From Burkholderiaceae bacterium (GTDB lineage: Bacteria > Pseudomonadota > Gammaproteobacteria > Burkholderiales > Burkholderiaceae_D), in contig JAIENA010000212.1 of the NCBI GenBank assembly GCA_019751755.1, positions 1 to 35,937 on the forward strand: 35,937 bases of DNA. Reading direction: 5' to 3'. The position numbers and the translations under genes were made by a program. The notes beneath the pieces are model-generated. The model made no database searches. It was not told the DNA's origin and saw only the letters and a program-made list of their open reading frames with translations. Shown piece by piece: positions 17,058 to 24,303 of the stretch; position 1 is the first letter of the stretch, and each line of letters starts with the position of its first letter.

Positions 17058-17999
17058 TTAGTAAATTTCCTTTGCGGCGTTGCGGACGGCGCGCAAAAGC
17101 AGGTCGGCGCCGGGCGACAATAAGTGGTCTTGCTGGCGAATCAAGCCAAAAGCGTCCATTTTAAATGGCAGCTCCACCGGCAGGATGCGCAGGATACTGA
17201 GCGATTCATAGTAGCGCGCCACCTCGACCGGCATCACATGCAGCGAATCGGTCAGGTGCAGCAGCGGCGTCACCACCAGCATGTCGGTGGTGTCGACCAC
17301 GTTGCTGGGCGGTTCCAGGCTGGCGCGGCGGAACATCATGTCGAAACGGTGGCGCATGATGGAGCCGGGTGGCGGCAAGATCCACGGCTGGGCCGCGATA
17401 TCGGCCAGCGTCAAGTCGGTGCGTTGCTGCAGCGGGTGGGCCGGACGCGCCACCGCGCAGGCCGGTTCTTCCGTCAACTCCTCGTAGATCAGCCCTTCCG
17501 ACCCTTCTTTTTCCAGAATCCGGCCGATCATGAAGTCGAGGTTGCCATGCTGCAGCATCCCCATCAGCACGTTCGATGGCTGCACGTGCACGCCGATACG
17601 CAGCAACGGTGCCTGTTGCTTGACCTTGGCGATCGCTTGCGGCAGCAAGGCCATGGCCGGTGTCATGATGACGCCCACTTCGACCTGGCCGACCAGACCG
17701 GCCTTCAGCGCCAGCACGTCGTCATGCGCCAGCGACAAGCTGGTCAACGCCATGCGCGCATGGCGGATCATGGTCTCGCCGTAGATAGTCGGTTCCATGC
17801 CGCGCGGCAGCCGGTCAAACAGCCGCACATCGAGCATTTCCTCAAGGTCCTTGATTTGCTTGGAGGCCGCCGGCTGCGTCATATGCAGCGCTTCCGCGGC
17901 GCGGTGGATATTGCGGTGCTCGTCCAGTGCAATCAATAACAGCAACTGGCGAGTTTTCAGCCTGGCGCGCAGGAACCAGTTCGGGTTGAGGGTATCCAT
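17058..17999 (-). CDS. LysR-family regulator, GbpR-like
   Basis: This is a 313-residue LysR transcription factor. The winged helix-turn-helix is at about 15-75 (NIHRAAEALHMTQPAASKQIKDLEE is split by the family motif around residue 40), with the effector-binding domain from about 95 to 305. The N-terminus NPNWFLRARLKTRQLLLL is typical of the GbpR group, whose members control periplasmic sugar-binding protein genes. It lies directly downstream of the ytf-like sugar transport and GH43 genes on the same strand. No Shine-Dalgarno precedes the ATG, and a TATTAT box lies only seven bases upstream, so a leaderless message is possible. Operator-like repeats lie just ahead of it and also upstream of ytfQ. 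Its target is therefore probably the sugar operon plus its own gene. Confidence 0.9.
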   Translation of the reverse strand: MDTLNPNWFLRARLKTRQLLLLIALDEHRNIHRAAEALHMTQPAASKQIKDLEEMLDVRLFDRLPRGMEPTIYGETMIRHARMALTSLSLAHDDVLALKAGLVGQVEVGVIMTPAMALLPQAIAKVKQQAPLLRIGVHVQPSNVLMGMLQHGNLDFMIGRILEKEGSEGLIYEELTEEPACAVARPAHPLQQRTDLTLADIAAQPWILPPPGSIMRHRFDMMFRRASLEPPSNVVDTTDMLVVTPLLHLTDSLHVMPVEVARYYESLSILRILPVELPFKMDAFGLIRQQDHLLSPGADLLLRAVRNAAKEIY

Positions 18000-18013
18000 G
18001 AGGAGATAATATC

Positions 18014-18056
18014 ATTGCCGATATCAATCCTGCACGATATCGGCAATCTCGATATC
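18014..18056. promoter_or_regulatory. Inverted repeat and GATATC cluster ahead of the LysR gene
   Basis: A perfect 12-bp inverted repeat (ATTGCCGATATC at 18014-18025, GATATCGGCAAT at 18036-18047) has a 10-bp spacer. A third GATATC follows at 18051-18056, so the three words recur every 15-16 bp. The site fills the space between the GH43 stop and the LysR start. It lacks a T run on the minus strand, which argues against a terminator. The related palindrome near ytfQ suggests it is an operator for LysR autoregulation. Confidence 0.6.
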
Positions 18057-19017
18057 ACCCTTGACAGCCAGGGGTGGGATTGGCGGCCGGACCTTCGGCC
18101 GTTTGCGGGATAAAGCGGATGGTGCCGTCGGGGTTGTAATGCAATTCCTCGACCGCCACCGAGCGGCGGAACTCGCCGCCGCCAGGCAGTTTGTCGTTAT
18201 GGTAGAAGATGTACGACTTGCCGTTGAATTCGACGATGGCCTGGTGAATCGTTTTGACGGTCTGGTTCTTGTCCATGATCACGCCGCGATAGGTCCACGG
18301 ACCGGTGGCACTGGGGCCGGTCGAGTACGCGGTGAGTTCCGGGAATTCACGCGACCACGACAGATAATAAGTGCTGCCGCGCCGGTGCAGGTAGGCCGCC
18401 TCGGTAAAGTGCGGCACCGCCACCGTGTGGATCGGGCCGTCGAACTCGGTCATGTTCGGTTTCAGCTTGACATATTTCATGACCTGGTTGCCCCAGTACA
18501 GGTAAGCCTGGCCATCCTTGTCGATGAACACCGCCGGGTCGATGTCGTCCCACGCGATATCGGTCTCGCGGGTCATGTCATTGGTGATGATGGCCGAGCC
18601 GCGCGCATCCTTGAACGGGCCGGTCGGACTGTCCGACACCGCCACCCCGATCGCCTTGCCCGGCTTATCCTTGTGCTCCACCGTCGCATAGAAGTAATAC
18701 TTGCCATTGCGCTTGGTGATGTCGGCGGCCCAGGCGTCGGCCTTGGCCCAGGCGAAGGTTTGCACGTTCAGCGGCACGCCGTGCGCGCTCCAGTGCTTCA
18801 TATCGCACGAAGAGTAGACGCGCCATTCCTTCATCAGGTAATCCTTGTCGTCGGCCTTGGCTTCATCGCGGCCAACGTACAGGTAGACGCGATTGCCATC
18901 CACCAGCGCCGCCGGGTCGGCCGTGTAGATATCGGAAAACAGCGGGTTGGCCGCCATGACAGGGGCGCACAGCGCCAGGCCGGCCACCACGGTGGCCAGC
19001 ACGGATTTTTTTAACAT
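18055..19017 (-). CDS. Secreted GH43 family glycoside hydrolase
   Basis: This is a five-bladed beta-propeller glycosidase, likely acting on arabinose or xylose side chains of plant polysaccharides. The 320-residue precursor has a Sec signal peptide (1 to about 22, cut after VMA). The three GH43 acidic residues are visible: D34 in YTADPAALV (general base), D160 in WDDIDPAVFID (pKa modulator) and E206 in HFTEAAYLHRR (general acid). TIHQAIVEFNGKSYIFYH near 260-277 supplies the propeller His. Ribosome site AAGGAG lies before the start. It is the last gene of the ytfQRT-yjfF operon, 18 bp behind yjfF, which suggests that it releases the sugar the transporter imports. Exact specificity (arabinofuranosidase, xylosidase or endo-arabinanase) is not readable. 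Confidence 0.88.
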   Translation of the reverse strand: MLKKSVLATVVAGLALCAPVMAANPLFSDIYTADPAALVDGNRVYLYVGRDEAKADDKDYLMKEWRVYSSCDMKHWSAHGVPLNVQTFAWAKADAWAADITKRNGKYYFYATVEHKDKPGKAIGVAVSDSPTGPFKDARGSAIITNDMTRETDIAWDDIDPAVFIDKDGQAYLYWGNQVMKYVKLKPNMTEFDGPIHTVAVPHFTEAAYLHRRGSTYYLSWSREFPELTAYSTGPSATGPWTYRGVIMDKNQTVKTIHQAIVEFNGKSYIFYHNDKLPGGGEFRRSVAVEELHYNPDGTIRFIPQTAEGPAANPTPGCQG

Positions 19018-19035
19018 GGAATCTCCTTGGATATT

Positions 19036-20037
19036 TTAATTTTTGGCGCGCAGGGACAGCAGGCGCTGCACCACGCAGAACACGAACAGCAAACCGCCGA
19101 TGACGATTTTGGTCCACCATGAACTGAGCGTGCCGTCAAACGCGATCAGGGTCTGGATCACGCCGAGGATCAGCACGCCGGACAGCGCGCCCGCCACATA
19201 GCCATAGCCGCCGGCCAGCAAGGTGCCGCCGATCACCACCGCCGCGATCGCATCGAGTTCGGTGCCCTGCGCATGCAAGCCATAGCCGGACAGCATGTAG
19301 AACGCAAACAGCAGGCCACCCAGCGCCGCGCAAAAGCCGGACAGCGCGTAAATCGCCACCCGGGTGCGGCCCACGGCCAGTCCCATCATGTGGGCCGACT
19401 GTTCATTGCCGCCTATCGCATACACGGCGCGGCCAAACGGCGTGCAGTGGCAGACCACCATGGCGATCGCCAGCAGCGCCAGCGCGATCACGGCGCCCGG
19501 CGACAGGAAACCGCCCAACAGCGGCAACTGGGTCTGCGACAGGGCGACAAACAACGGATCATCGATGGTGATCGATTCAATGCTGATCAGGTAGCACAGG
19601 CCGCGCGCCAAAAACATGCCGGCCAGCGTGACAATAAAGGCCTGCAGCTTGAAGTAATGGATCAAGGCGCCCTGCGCCGCGCCAAACAGCGCGCCCAGCG
19701 CCAGCACGACCACGATGACCAGCAGCGGCGGGTAGCCGGCCCGCAGCAGCGCGGCGGCAATCATGGTGGCCAGCGCCAGCACCGAGCCGACCGACAGGTC
19801 GATGCCGCCGGACAGAATCACAAAACTCATGCCAATTGCCAGCACCAGCAGGAACGCGTTGTCGATCAGCAGATTCAACACCACCTGTAGCGACAGGAAG
19901 CCGGGATAAGTCACGGCGCCGGCGCCAAACAGCAGCACCAGCAGCGCCACCGTGACCAGCGGCGTGAAGGACGGCGCCGCCATCAGGCTGCGCCAGGGAG
20001 ATTGCGCTTGCAACTTCACTGCCATAGCCGTGCTCAT
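19036..20037 (-). CDS. yjfF: Sugar ABC transporter permease, YjfF-like
   Basis: This is one of two inner-membrane permeases of a ribose/galactofuranose-class ABC importer. The 333-residue protein has about nine to ten hydrophobic helices. FVILSGGIDLSVGSVLALATM and GGTLLAGGYGYVAGALSGVLI are the characteristic segments, and the C-terminus GTLSSWWTKIVIGGLLF closely resembles E. coli YjfF. The frame is open to 20088, but ATG 20037 has a near-perfect GGAGGGG ribosome site and overlaps the ytfT stop by four bases (ATGA). It pairs with YtfT as a heterodimer. Confidence 0.9.
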   Translation of the reverse strand: MSTAMAVKLQAQSPWRSLMAAPSFTPLVTVALLVLLFGAGAVTYPGFLSLQVVLNLLIDNAFLLVLAIGMSFVILSGGIDLSVGSVLALATMIAAALLRAGYPPLLVIVVVLALGALFGAAQGALIHYFKLQAFIVTLAGMFLARGLCYLISIESITIDDPLFVALSQTQLPLLGGFLSPGAVIALALLAIAMVVCHCTPFGRAVYAIGGNEQSAHMMGLAVGRTRVAIYALSGFCAALGGLLFAFYMLSGYGLHAQGTELDAIAAVVIGGTLLAGGYGYVAGALSGVLILGVIQTLIAFDGTLSSWWTKIVIGGLLFVFCVVQRLLSLRAKN

Positions 20038-21086
20038 ACGCCCCTCCGCGTGACTAATTGTTTGAATTCGGCCGACTGCGACAGGCACACCAGGAATACC
20101 ACGATGGATTTAACGACCATGTTGACTTCAGGCGGGACGCCCAGCGAATAAATGGTATAGGTCAGCGTCTGAATGATCAGCGCGCCAAGAATGCTGCCGG
20201 CCAGACTGAATTTTCCGCCGGCCAGCGAGGTGCCGCCCAGCGTGACGGCCAGGATCGCATCCAGTTCCAGCAGCAGGCCGGCGTTGTTGGCGTCCGCGCT
20301 TTTGATATTGGAGCTGATCATCAGGCCCGCCAGCCCGGCGCAGACGGCGCAAAACACATACACGAACAAAATCAGGGAGGCGGTTTTCACCCCGGCCAGA
20401 CGGGCGGCCACCGGATTGATGCCGACCGACTGGATAAACAGGCCGAGCGCCGTCTTGCGCATCAGCAATGCCAGCAGCAGCACCACCGCCGCCACCACGA
20501 ACAGCGAAAACGGCAGCCCGGCCAGGTAGCCGCCGCCCAGGAAGAAGTATGGCGGGTAATACACGGTGACGATCTGGCCATCGGTCAGCAACTGCGCCAG
20601 GCCACGTCCCGCCACCATCAGGATCAGGGTGGCGACGATCGGCTGCAAGCCCAGTGTCGAGACCAGGAAGCCGTTCCACAGGCCACACAGCAGCGCCGCA
20701 CCGAGCGCGGCCGACAAGGCCAGCAACAGCGAGTGGGCCGGCGCCATATCGCCGCCGACCAGCATCGCGGCCATGGTGCCGGACAAGGCGACCACGGCGC
20801 CGACGGAAATGTCGATGCCGCGCGTGGCGATCACCAGCGTCATGCCAAGCGCCGCCAGCATCAGCGGCGCCGCGCGGTTGATAATGTCAATCACGGAACC
20901 GTACAGGTGCCCGTCCTTCCACTCCAGCCGGAAAAAGCCGGGAATGAACAGCAAGTCGATCAGCAGCAGCGTCAACAGCGCGGCGGCGGGTTTCATCAAA
21001 GGGTGGCTCAGCAACTGTTGCATGGTCCAGGCTGGCGCCGGCGCGTGCGCCGGCAGCGCTAAATTATTGGGCGCGGGGGCGTTCAT
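20034..21086 (-). CDS. ytfT: Sugar ABC transporter permease, YtfT-like
   Basis: This is the second inner-membrane permease of the importer, 350 residues long. After a Pro/Ala-rich cytoplasmic N-terminus of about 25 residues come nine to ten helices. Segments IDIINRAAPLMLAALGMTLVIATRGIDISVG and SADANNAGLLLELDAILAVTLGGTSLAGG, quoted here in the family context and spanning about 67-97 and 268-296, match the E. coli YtfT pattern. It overlaps the ytfR stop by four bases and yjfF by four bases, a tightly coupled arrangement. Family knowledge points to uptake of furanose sugars such as galactofuranose or arabinofuranose. Confidence 0.9.
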   Translation of the reverse strand: MNAPAPNNLALPAHAPAPAWTMQQLLSHPLMKPAAALLTLLLIDLLFIPGFFRLEWKDGHLYGSVIDIINRAAPLMLAALGMTLVIATRGIDISVGAVVALSGTMAAMLVGGDMAPAHSLLLALSAALGAALLCGLWNGFLVSTLGLQPIVATLILMVAGRGLAQLLTDGQIVTVYYPPYFFLGGGYLAGLPFSLFVVAAVVLLLALLMRKTALGLFIQSVGINPVAARLAGVKTASLILFVYVFCAVCAGLAGLMISSNIKSADANNAGLLLELDAILAVTLGGTSLAGGKFSLAGSILGALIIQTLTYTIYSLGVPPEVNMVVKSIVVFLVCLSQSAEFKQLVTRRGV

Positions 21087-22663
21087 ACCGTCTCCCCCGC
21101 AATCGCTTGCAGCACGCTGCTGTCATCGAGTTCACCGCGGCGGTATTCGCCGCACGCCTTGCGGTCGCGCAGGATCACCATGCGGTCGGCGGTGCGCACC
21201 ACTTCCGGCAATTCCGATGAAATAAACAGCACCGACATGCCGTCCTTGCACAGCGACGTCACGTAATCCATGATTTCCTCCTTGGCGCGGATATCGATGC
21301 CGCGCGTCGGCTCATCGAGGATCATCAGCTTCGGCTGCGTCGCCAGCCAGCGCGCCAGCAAGACTTTTTGCTGGTTGCCGCCGGACAGCGTGCCGATCGG
21401 GGTCTCGATCCCGGCGGTCTTGATGCCGAGCCAGCGCACATAATCGTGCGCCAGTTCCTGCTGGCGTTTGAGCGGAATCGCGCGCCATATGCCGGCCCGC
21501 GCCTGCAGCGCCAGGATCAGGTTTTCGCGCACCGACAGCGACAGGATCGCCCCTTCCAGCTTGCGGTCTTCCGAACAGAAACCAATGCCGGCCTCGATGG
21601 CGTCGCGCGGATTGGCAAACACCGACGCGCCGGCGCGGCCATCGATGCGGATGGAACCGCTATCGGCCTTGTCGGCGCCAAACAGCAGGCGCGCCAGTTC
21701 GGTGCGACCGGAACCGAGCAGGCCGCACAGGCCCAGCACTTCGCCTTTGCGGATCGTCAGGTTGATTGGGGTCAGCGCGCCACGGCGGCCCAGGTCACGG
21801 GTTTCCAATAACGTCTCAGCCAACGGCTCAGCCAACGGCGCAGCCGGCGCAGCCGGCGCAGTAGCCACCGGCGCGGCAGTCTCCGGCAGCGCCGCCACGG
21901 CGCCGTCATCGCGCAGCGGCGCGGCGTTGTCCGCCGCGCCGATCATCTTGTTGACCAGCGCCAGCCGCGACAGCGCGCTGCAGGCATACTCGCCCACCAG
22001 CTGGCCATTGCGCATGACGGTGATGCGGTCGGAAATGGCGTAGGTCTGGTCCAGGAAGTGCGTGACAAACAGAATCGCCATGCCCTGTTCGCGCAGCCGG
22101 CGCAGCACCGAAAACAGCAGCTGGACTTCCGCTTCATCGAGACTGGACGTGGGTTCGTCGAGGATCAGCACCTTCGCCTGCACGTTCAGCGCGCGCGAAA
22201 TCGCCACCATTTGCTGGATCGCCAGCGGATAATGCGACAGCGGCTGCGAGACGTCGATCTCAACTTGCAGCTGTCGCAGCATGCGGGTCGCGTCGTCGCG
22301 CATTTTGTTCCACTGGATGACGCCGAAACGGCGCGGGTAGCGTCCAATAAAAATATTTTCCGCCACCGACAGGTTCGGGCACAGGTTCACTTCCTGGTAG
22401 ACGGTGGAAATTCCCAGGTCTTGCGCTTCCAGTGTCGAGCGCGGCGCGATCGGCCGGCCGTCCAGCAGGATGCTGCCCTGCTCCGGCGTATATACGCCGG
22501 TCAGTACCTTGATCAACGTCGATTTGCCGGCGCCGTTCTGGCCCATCAGCGTATGGACCTCGCCGGGAAACAGGCGCAAGCCCGCATCGGTGAGCGCTTT
22601 CACGCCCGGGAACGCTTTATGAATGCCGGTCAGTTCCAGGACCGGCTTGGTGTTGTCCGCCAC
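21083..22663 (-). CDS. ytfR: Sugar ABC transporter ATPase, YtfR-like
   Basis: This double-domain ATPase powers the importer. The product has 526 residues, some 25 longer than E. coli YtfR. Domain 1 has Walker A GQNGAGKST (41-49), a modified signature LSHYPLAIQQ (142-151) and Walker B VLILDEPTSSLD (165-176). Domain 2 has the degenerate Walker A usual for this class (GLLGSGRTEL, 314-323), the signature LSGGNQQ and Walker B LMILDEPTRGID. An Ala/Pro-rich linker (about 243-286) joins the domains and explains the extra length. The start is GTG with AAGG seven bases upstream, 15 bp after the ytfQ stop. Confidence 0.92.
   Translation of the reverse strand: MADNTKPVLELTGIHKAFPGVKALTDAGLRLFPGEVHTLMGQNGAGKSTLIKVLTGVYTPEQGSILLDGRPIAPRSTLEAQDLGISTVYQEVNLCPNLSVAENIFIGRYPRRFGVIQWNKMRDDATRMLRQLQVEIDVSQPLSHYPLAIQQMVAISRALNVQAKVLILDEPTSSLDEAEVQLLFSVLRRLREQGMAILFVTHFLDQTYAISDRITVMRNGQLVGEYACSALSRLALVNKMIGAADNAAPLRDDGAVAALPETAAPVATAPAAPAAPLAEPLAETLLETRDLGRRGALTPINLTIRKGEVLGLCGLLGSGRTELARLLFGADKADSGSIRIDGRAGASVFANPRDAIEAGIGFCSEDRKLEGAILSLSVRENLILALQARAGIWRAIPLKRQQELAHDYVRWLGIKTAGIETPIGTLSGGNQQKVLLARWLATQPKLMILDEPTRGIDIRAKEEIMDYVTSLCKDGMSVLFISSELPEVVRTADRMVILRDRKACGEYRRGELDDSSVLQAIAGETV
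21815..21858 (+). repeat. Short tandem repeats coding for the YtfR linker
   Basis: Two perfect 12-bp units (CTCAGCCAACGG at 21815-21826 and 21827-21838) are followed by two perfect 9-bp units (CAGCCGGCG at 21841-21849 and 21850-21858). All unit lengths are multiples of three, so length changes keep the ytfR frame. They encode Ala/Pro/Glu/Leu residues between the two ATPase domains. Confidence 0.75.
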
Positions 22664-22678
22664 AGCGCAACCTTGTGC

Positions 22679-23656
22679 TTAATACTTGCGGTTCGGCAGT
22701 TCCTTGGCCGCGACTTCGGCCGGGAACACGCCTTCATTGACGACGATGCGCTTGTCGACCGGCTTGCCATCGACCACCTTGCGCGCCGCCTCCATCAACT
22801 GGGGCCCCAGCAGCGGGCTGCACTCCACCGTCACGTTCAATTTGCCGGCAATCATGGCCTGGAACGCGCCTTTCACACCGTCGATCGAGACGATGATGAT
22901 GTCCTTGCCCGGTTTCAGGCCGGCTTCCTCGATCGCCTGGATCGCGCCGATCGCCATGTCGTCATTGTGCGCATACAGCACATTGATCGACTTGCCCATC
23001 GATTTCAGGAACGCTTCCATCACTTCCTTGCCCTTGGCCCGGGTAAAGTCACCGGTCTGGGTGCGCACCACCTTGAGCTTCGGATTGCCCTTGATGATTT
23101 CCTCGAAGCCGGTCTTGCGGTCGATCGCCGGCGCGGAACCGACGGTGCCCTGCAGCTCCACGATATTCAATGGCTTGTCGCCGTTTTTCTTCGCATAGTC
23201 GAGCAGCCAGCGGCCGGCCTTGCGGCCTTCTTCCACGAAGTCCGAACCGATCAGGGTCGCGTACAGCGACGGATCGCTGACGTTGACGGAACGGTCGGTC
23301 AGGATGACGGGGATTTTCGCAGCCTTCGCTTCGCGCAGCACGGTATCCCAGCCCGATTCGACCACCGGCGAGAAGGCAATCAGGTCGACGCGCTGGGCGA
23401 TGAACGAGCGGATCGCCTTGACCTGGTTTTCCTGGCGCTGCTGGGCGTCGGCGAATTTCAGCGTCACGCCGTCTTTTTTGGCGGCGTCCTTGATCGAGGC
23501 GGTATTGGCGGTGCGCCATTCGCTTTCCGCACCGACCTGGGAAAAGCCGATCACCAGCGGCTTGGCGGCCGTGGCGTGGGGGATCACTGCCGTCGCCAGC
23601 GCCAGCGCGGCGCCAGCCATGATCGTCCTGCGAATAGTCCTGCGAATTGGGTGCAT
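22679..23656 (-). CDS. ytfQ: Periplasmic sugar-binding protein, YtfQ-like
   Basis: This is the periplasmic substrate-binding protein of the importer, 325 residues, in the ribose/galactose-binding fold (Peripla_BP_4). The N-terminus has a signal peptide with two Arg pairs (RRTIRRTIMAGAALAL) and cleavage after ATAA near residue 31; the Arg pairs could allow Tat export, though Sec is equally possible. VIGFSQVGAESEWR, LQGTVGSAPAIDRKTGFEE and VLYAHNDDMAIGAIQAIEEAG are close to YtfQ, which binds galactofuranose; family members also take arabinofuranose. The start at 23656 is chosen because GGAG lies seven bases upstream; in-frame ATGs at 23692 and 23668 lack this. It is the first gene of a five-gene operon. 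Confidence 0.92.
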   Translation of the reverse strand: MHPIRRTIRRTIMAGAALALATAVIPHATAAKPLVIGFSQVGAESEWRTANTASIKDAAKKDGVTLKFADAQQRQENQVKAIRSFIAQRVDLIAFSPVVESGWDTVLREAKAAKIPVILTDRSVNVSDPSLYATLIGSDFVEEGRKAGRWLLDYAKKNGDKPLNIVELQGTVGSAPAIDRKTGFEEIIKGNPKLKVVRTQTGDFTRAKGKEVMEAFLKSMGKSINVLYAHNDDMAIGAIQAIEEAGLKPGKDIIIVSIDGVKGAFQAMIAGKLNVTVECSPLLGPQLMEAARKVVDGKPVDKRIVVNEGVFPAEVAAKELPNRKY

Positions 23657-23705
23657 GCTTGTCTCCATGGTTGATCTTGGTCTGCCGGCCATGGTAGGAG
23701 AAAGC

Positions 23706-23756
23706 TAAATATCATTCCAATTCAATTTTTCACGCTTGCGATATCAAAATTGATAT
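23706..23756 (-). promoter_or_regulatory. Promoter and LysR-type operator of the ytfQ operon
   Basis: On the minus strand GTGAAA (23733-23728) and TATTTA (23711-23706) are 16 bp apart and form a plausible promoter. Immediately upstream is a palindrome, ATATCAA (23741-23747) and TTGATAT (23750-23756), with a 2-bp spacer. It would sit at about -42 to -57, where LysR activators usually bind. GATATCA and AATATCATT both recur in the spacer ahead of the LysR gene at 17058-17999. Confidence 0.6.
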
Positions 23757-23777
23757 GACGCAGTATTCTCCTTGGCG

Positions 23778-24200
23778 TTACGCCCGCGCCGACGCGGGCA
23801 AGCCAAACACCGTGTCAAACAGCCAGCCAAAGGCAAAGGTATAGGCCAGGAAAAACAACACCAGGCCGAAGTCCAGCACCAACGCGTGCCACAGGCTGAT
23901 CTCCAGCCACCAGGCAAACAGTGGCACCAGCATCAGCAACATGCCGGTTTCAAACCCGAGCGCATGGGCGACACGCCGCGCCACGCTGCGGCCCCGCGTC
24001 ACCTGGCGCGCCTCCCACGCTTCAAACAGCGTGTTGTAGAACAGATTCCACACGACCGCGATGGTCGACGAGGCCACCGCCGCTATGCTGGCGTGGCCCG
24101 CGTCGTGGCGCGATAACAGGGTCAAGCCGGCGGTGGTGCAGCCGATCGCAATCAGTTCAAACAACGTCACATAGACGACTTTTCGCAGGGGTCCTTGCAT
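23778..24200 (-). CDS. PACE family multidrug/biocide efflux transporter
   Basis: This small inner-membrane proton-coupled exporter of the proteobacterial antimicrobial compound efflux type (AceI relatives) has 140 residues and four predicted helices, built as two bacterial transmembrane pair repeats. E15 in VTLFELIAIG is at the same position as the conserved, functionally essential Glu15 of AceI. NLFYNTLFEAWEAR ends the first repeat. Known substrates are chlorhexidine, acriflavine and short diamines; the one used here is unknown. The ribosome site is AGAGG, six bases or so from the start. It is divergent from a LysR gene, the same layout as AceI with its regulator AceR. Confidence 0.93.
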   Translation of the reverse strand: MQGPLRKVVYVTLFELIAIGCTTAGLTLLSRHDAGHASIAAVASSTIAVVWNLFYNTLFEAWEARQVTRGRSVARRVAHALGFETGMLLMLVPLFAWWLEISLWHALVLDFGLVLFFLAYTFAFGWLFDTVFGLPASARA

Positions 24201-24247
24201 GGCCAGCCTCTTTCGGTGAATAGGAATGGCTGGACTATATGTACTTT

Positions 24248-24288
24248 TTTCTGATATATAAAGTCAGAACCTTTCAATATTTCTGATA
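24248..24288. promoter_or_regulatory. Repeated TTTCTGATA half-sites between the PACE and LysR genes
   Basis: TTTCTGATA occurs at 24248-24256 and again at 24280-24288, exactly 32 bp apart (about three helix turns). The first copy also pairs with TCAGAA (24264-24269) as an inverted repeat TTCTGA-N9-TCAGAA. The spacer is only 103 bp and lies between divergent genes, where LysR regulators normally bind. A likely reading is an operator for the adjacent LysR protein. Confidence 0.55.
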
Positions 24289-24303
24289 GACAGGTGACAG
24301 CGC

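Noticed and set aside
15574..17061. 495-residue open frame on the plus strand opposite DUF3422
   Set aside because: Antisense shadow with skewed composition; the minus-strand frame has clear family motifs.
18014..18047. Inverted repeat as terminator of the GH43 operon
   Set aside because: No T run follows on the minus strand, and the repeat shares words with the ytfQ operator, so a regulator site is the better reading.
22058..23674. 538-residue open frame on the plus strand across ytfR/ytfQ
   Set aside because: It lies opposite two well-recognised genes, is rich in His, Arg and Gln as shadow frames are in GC-rich DNA, and matches no family I know.
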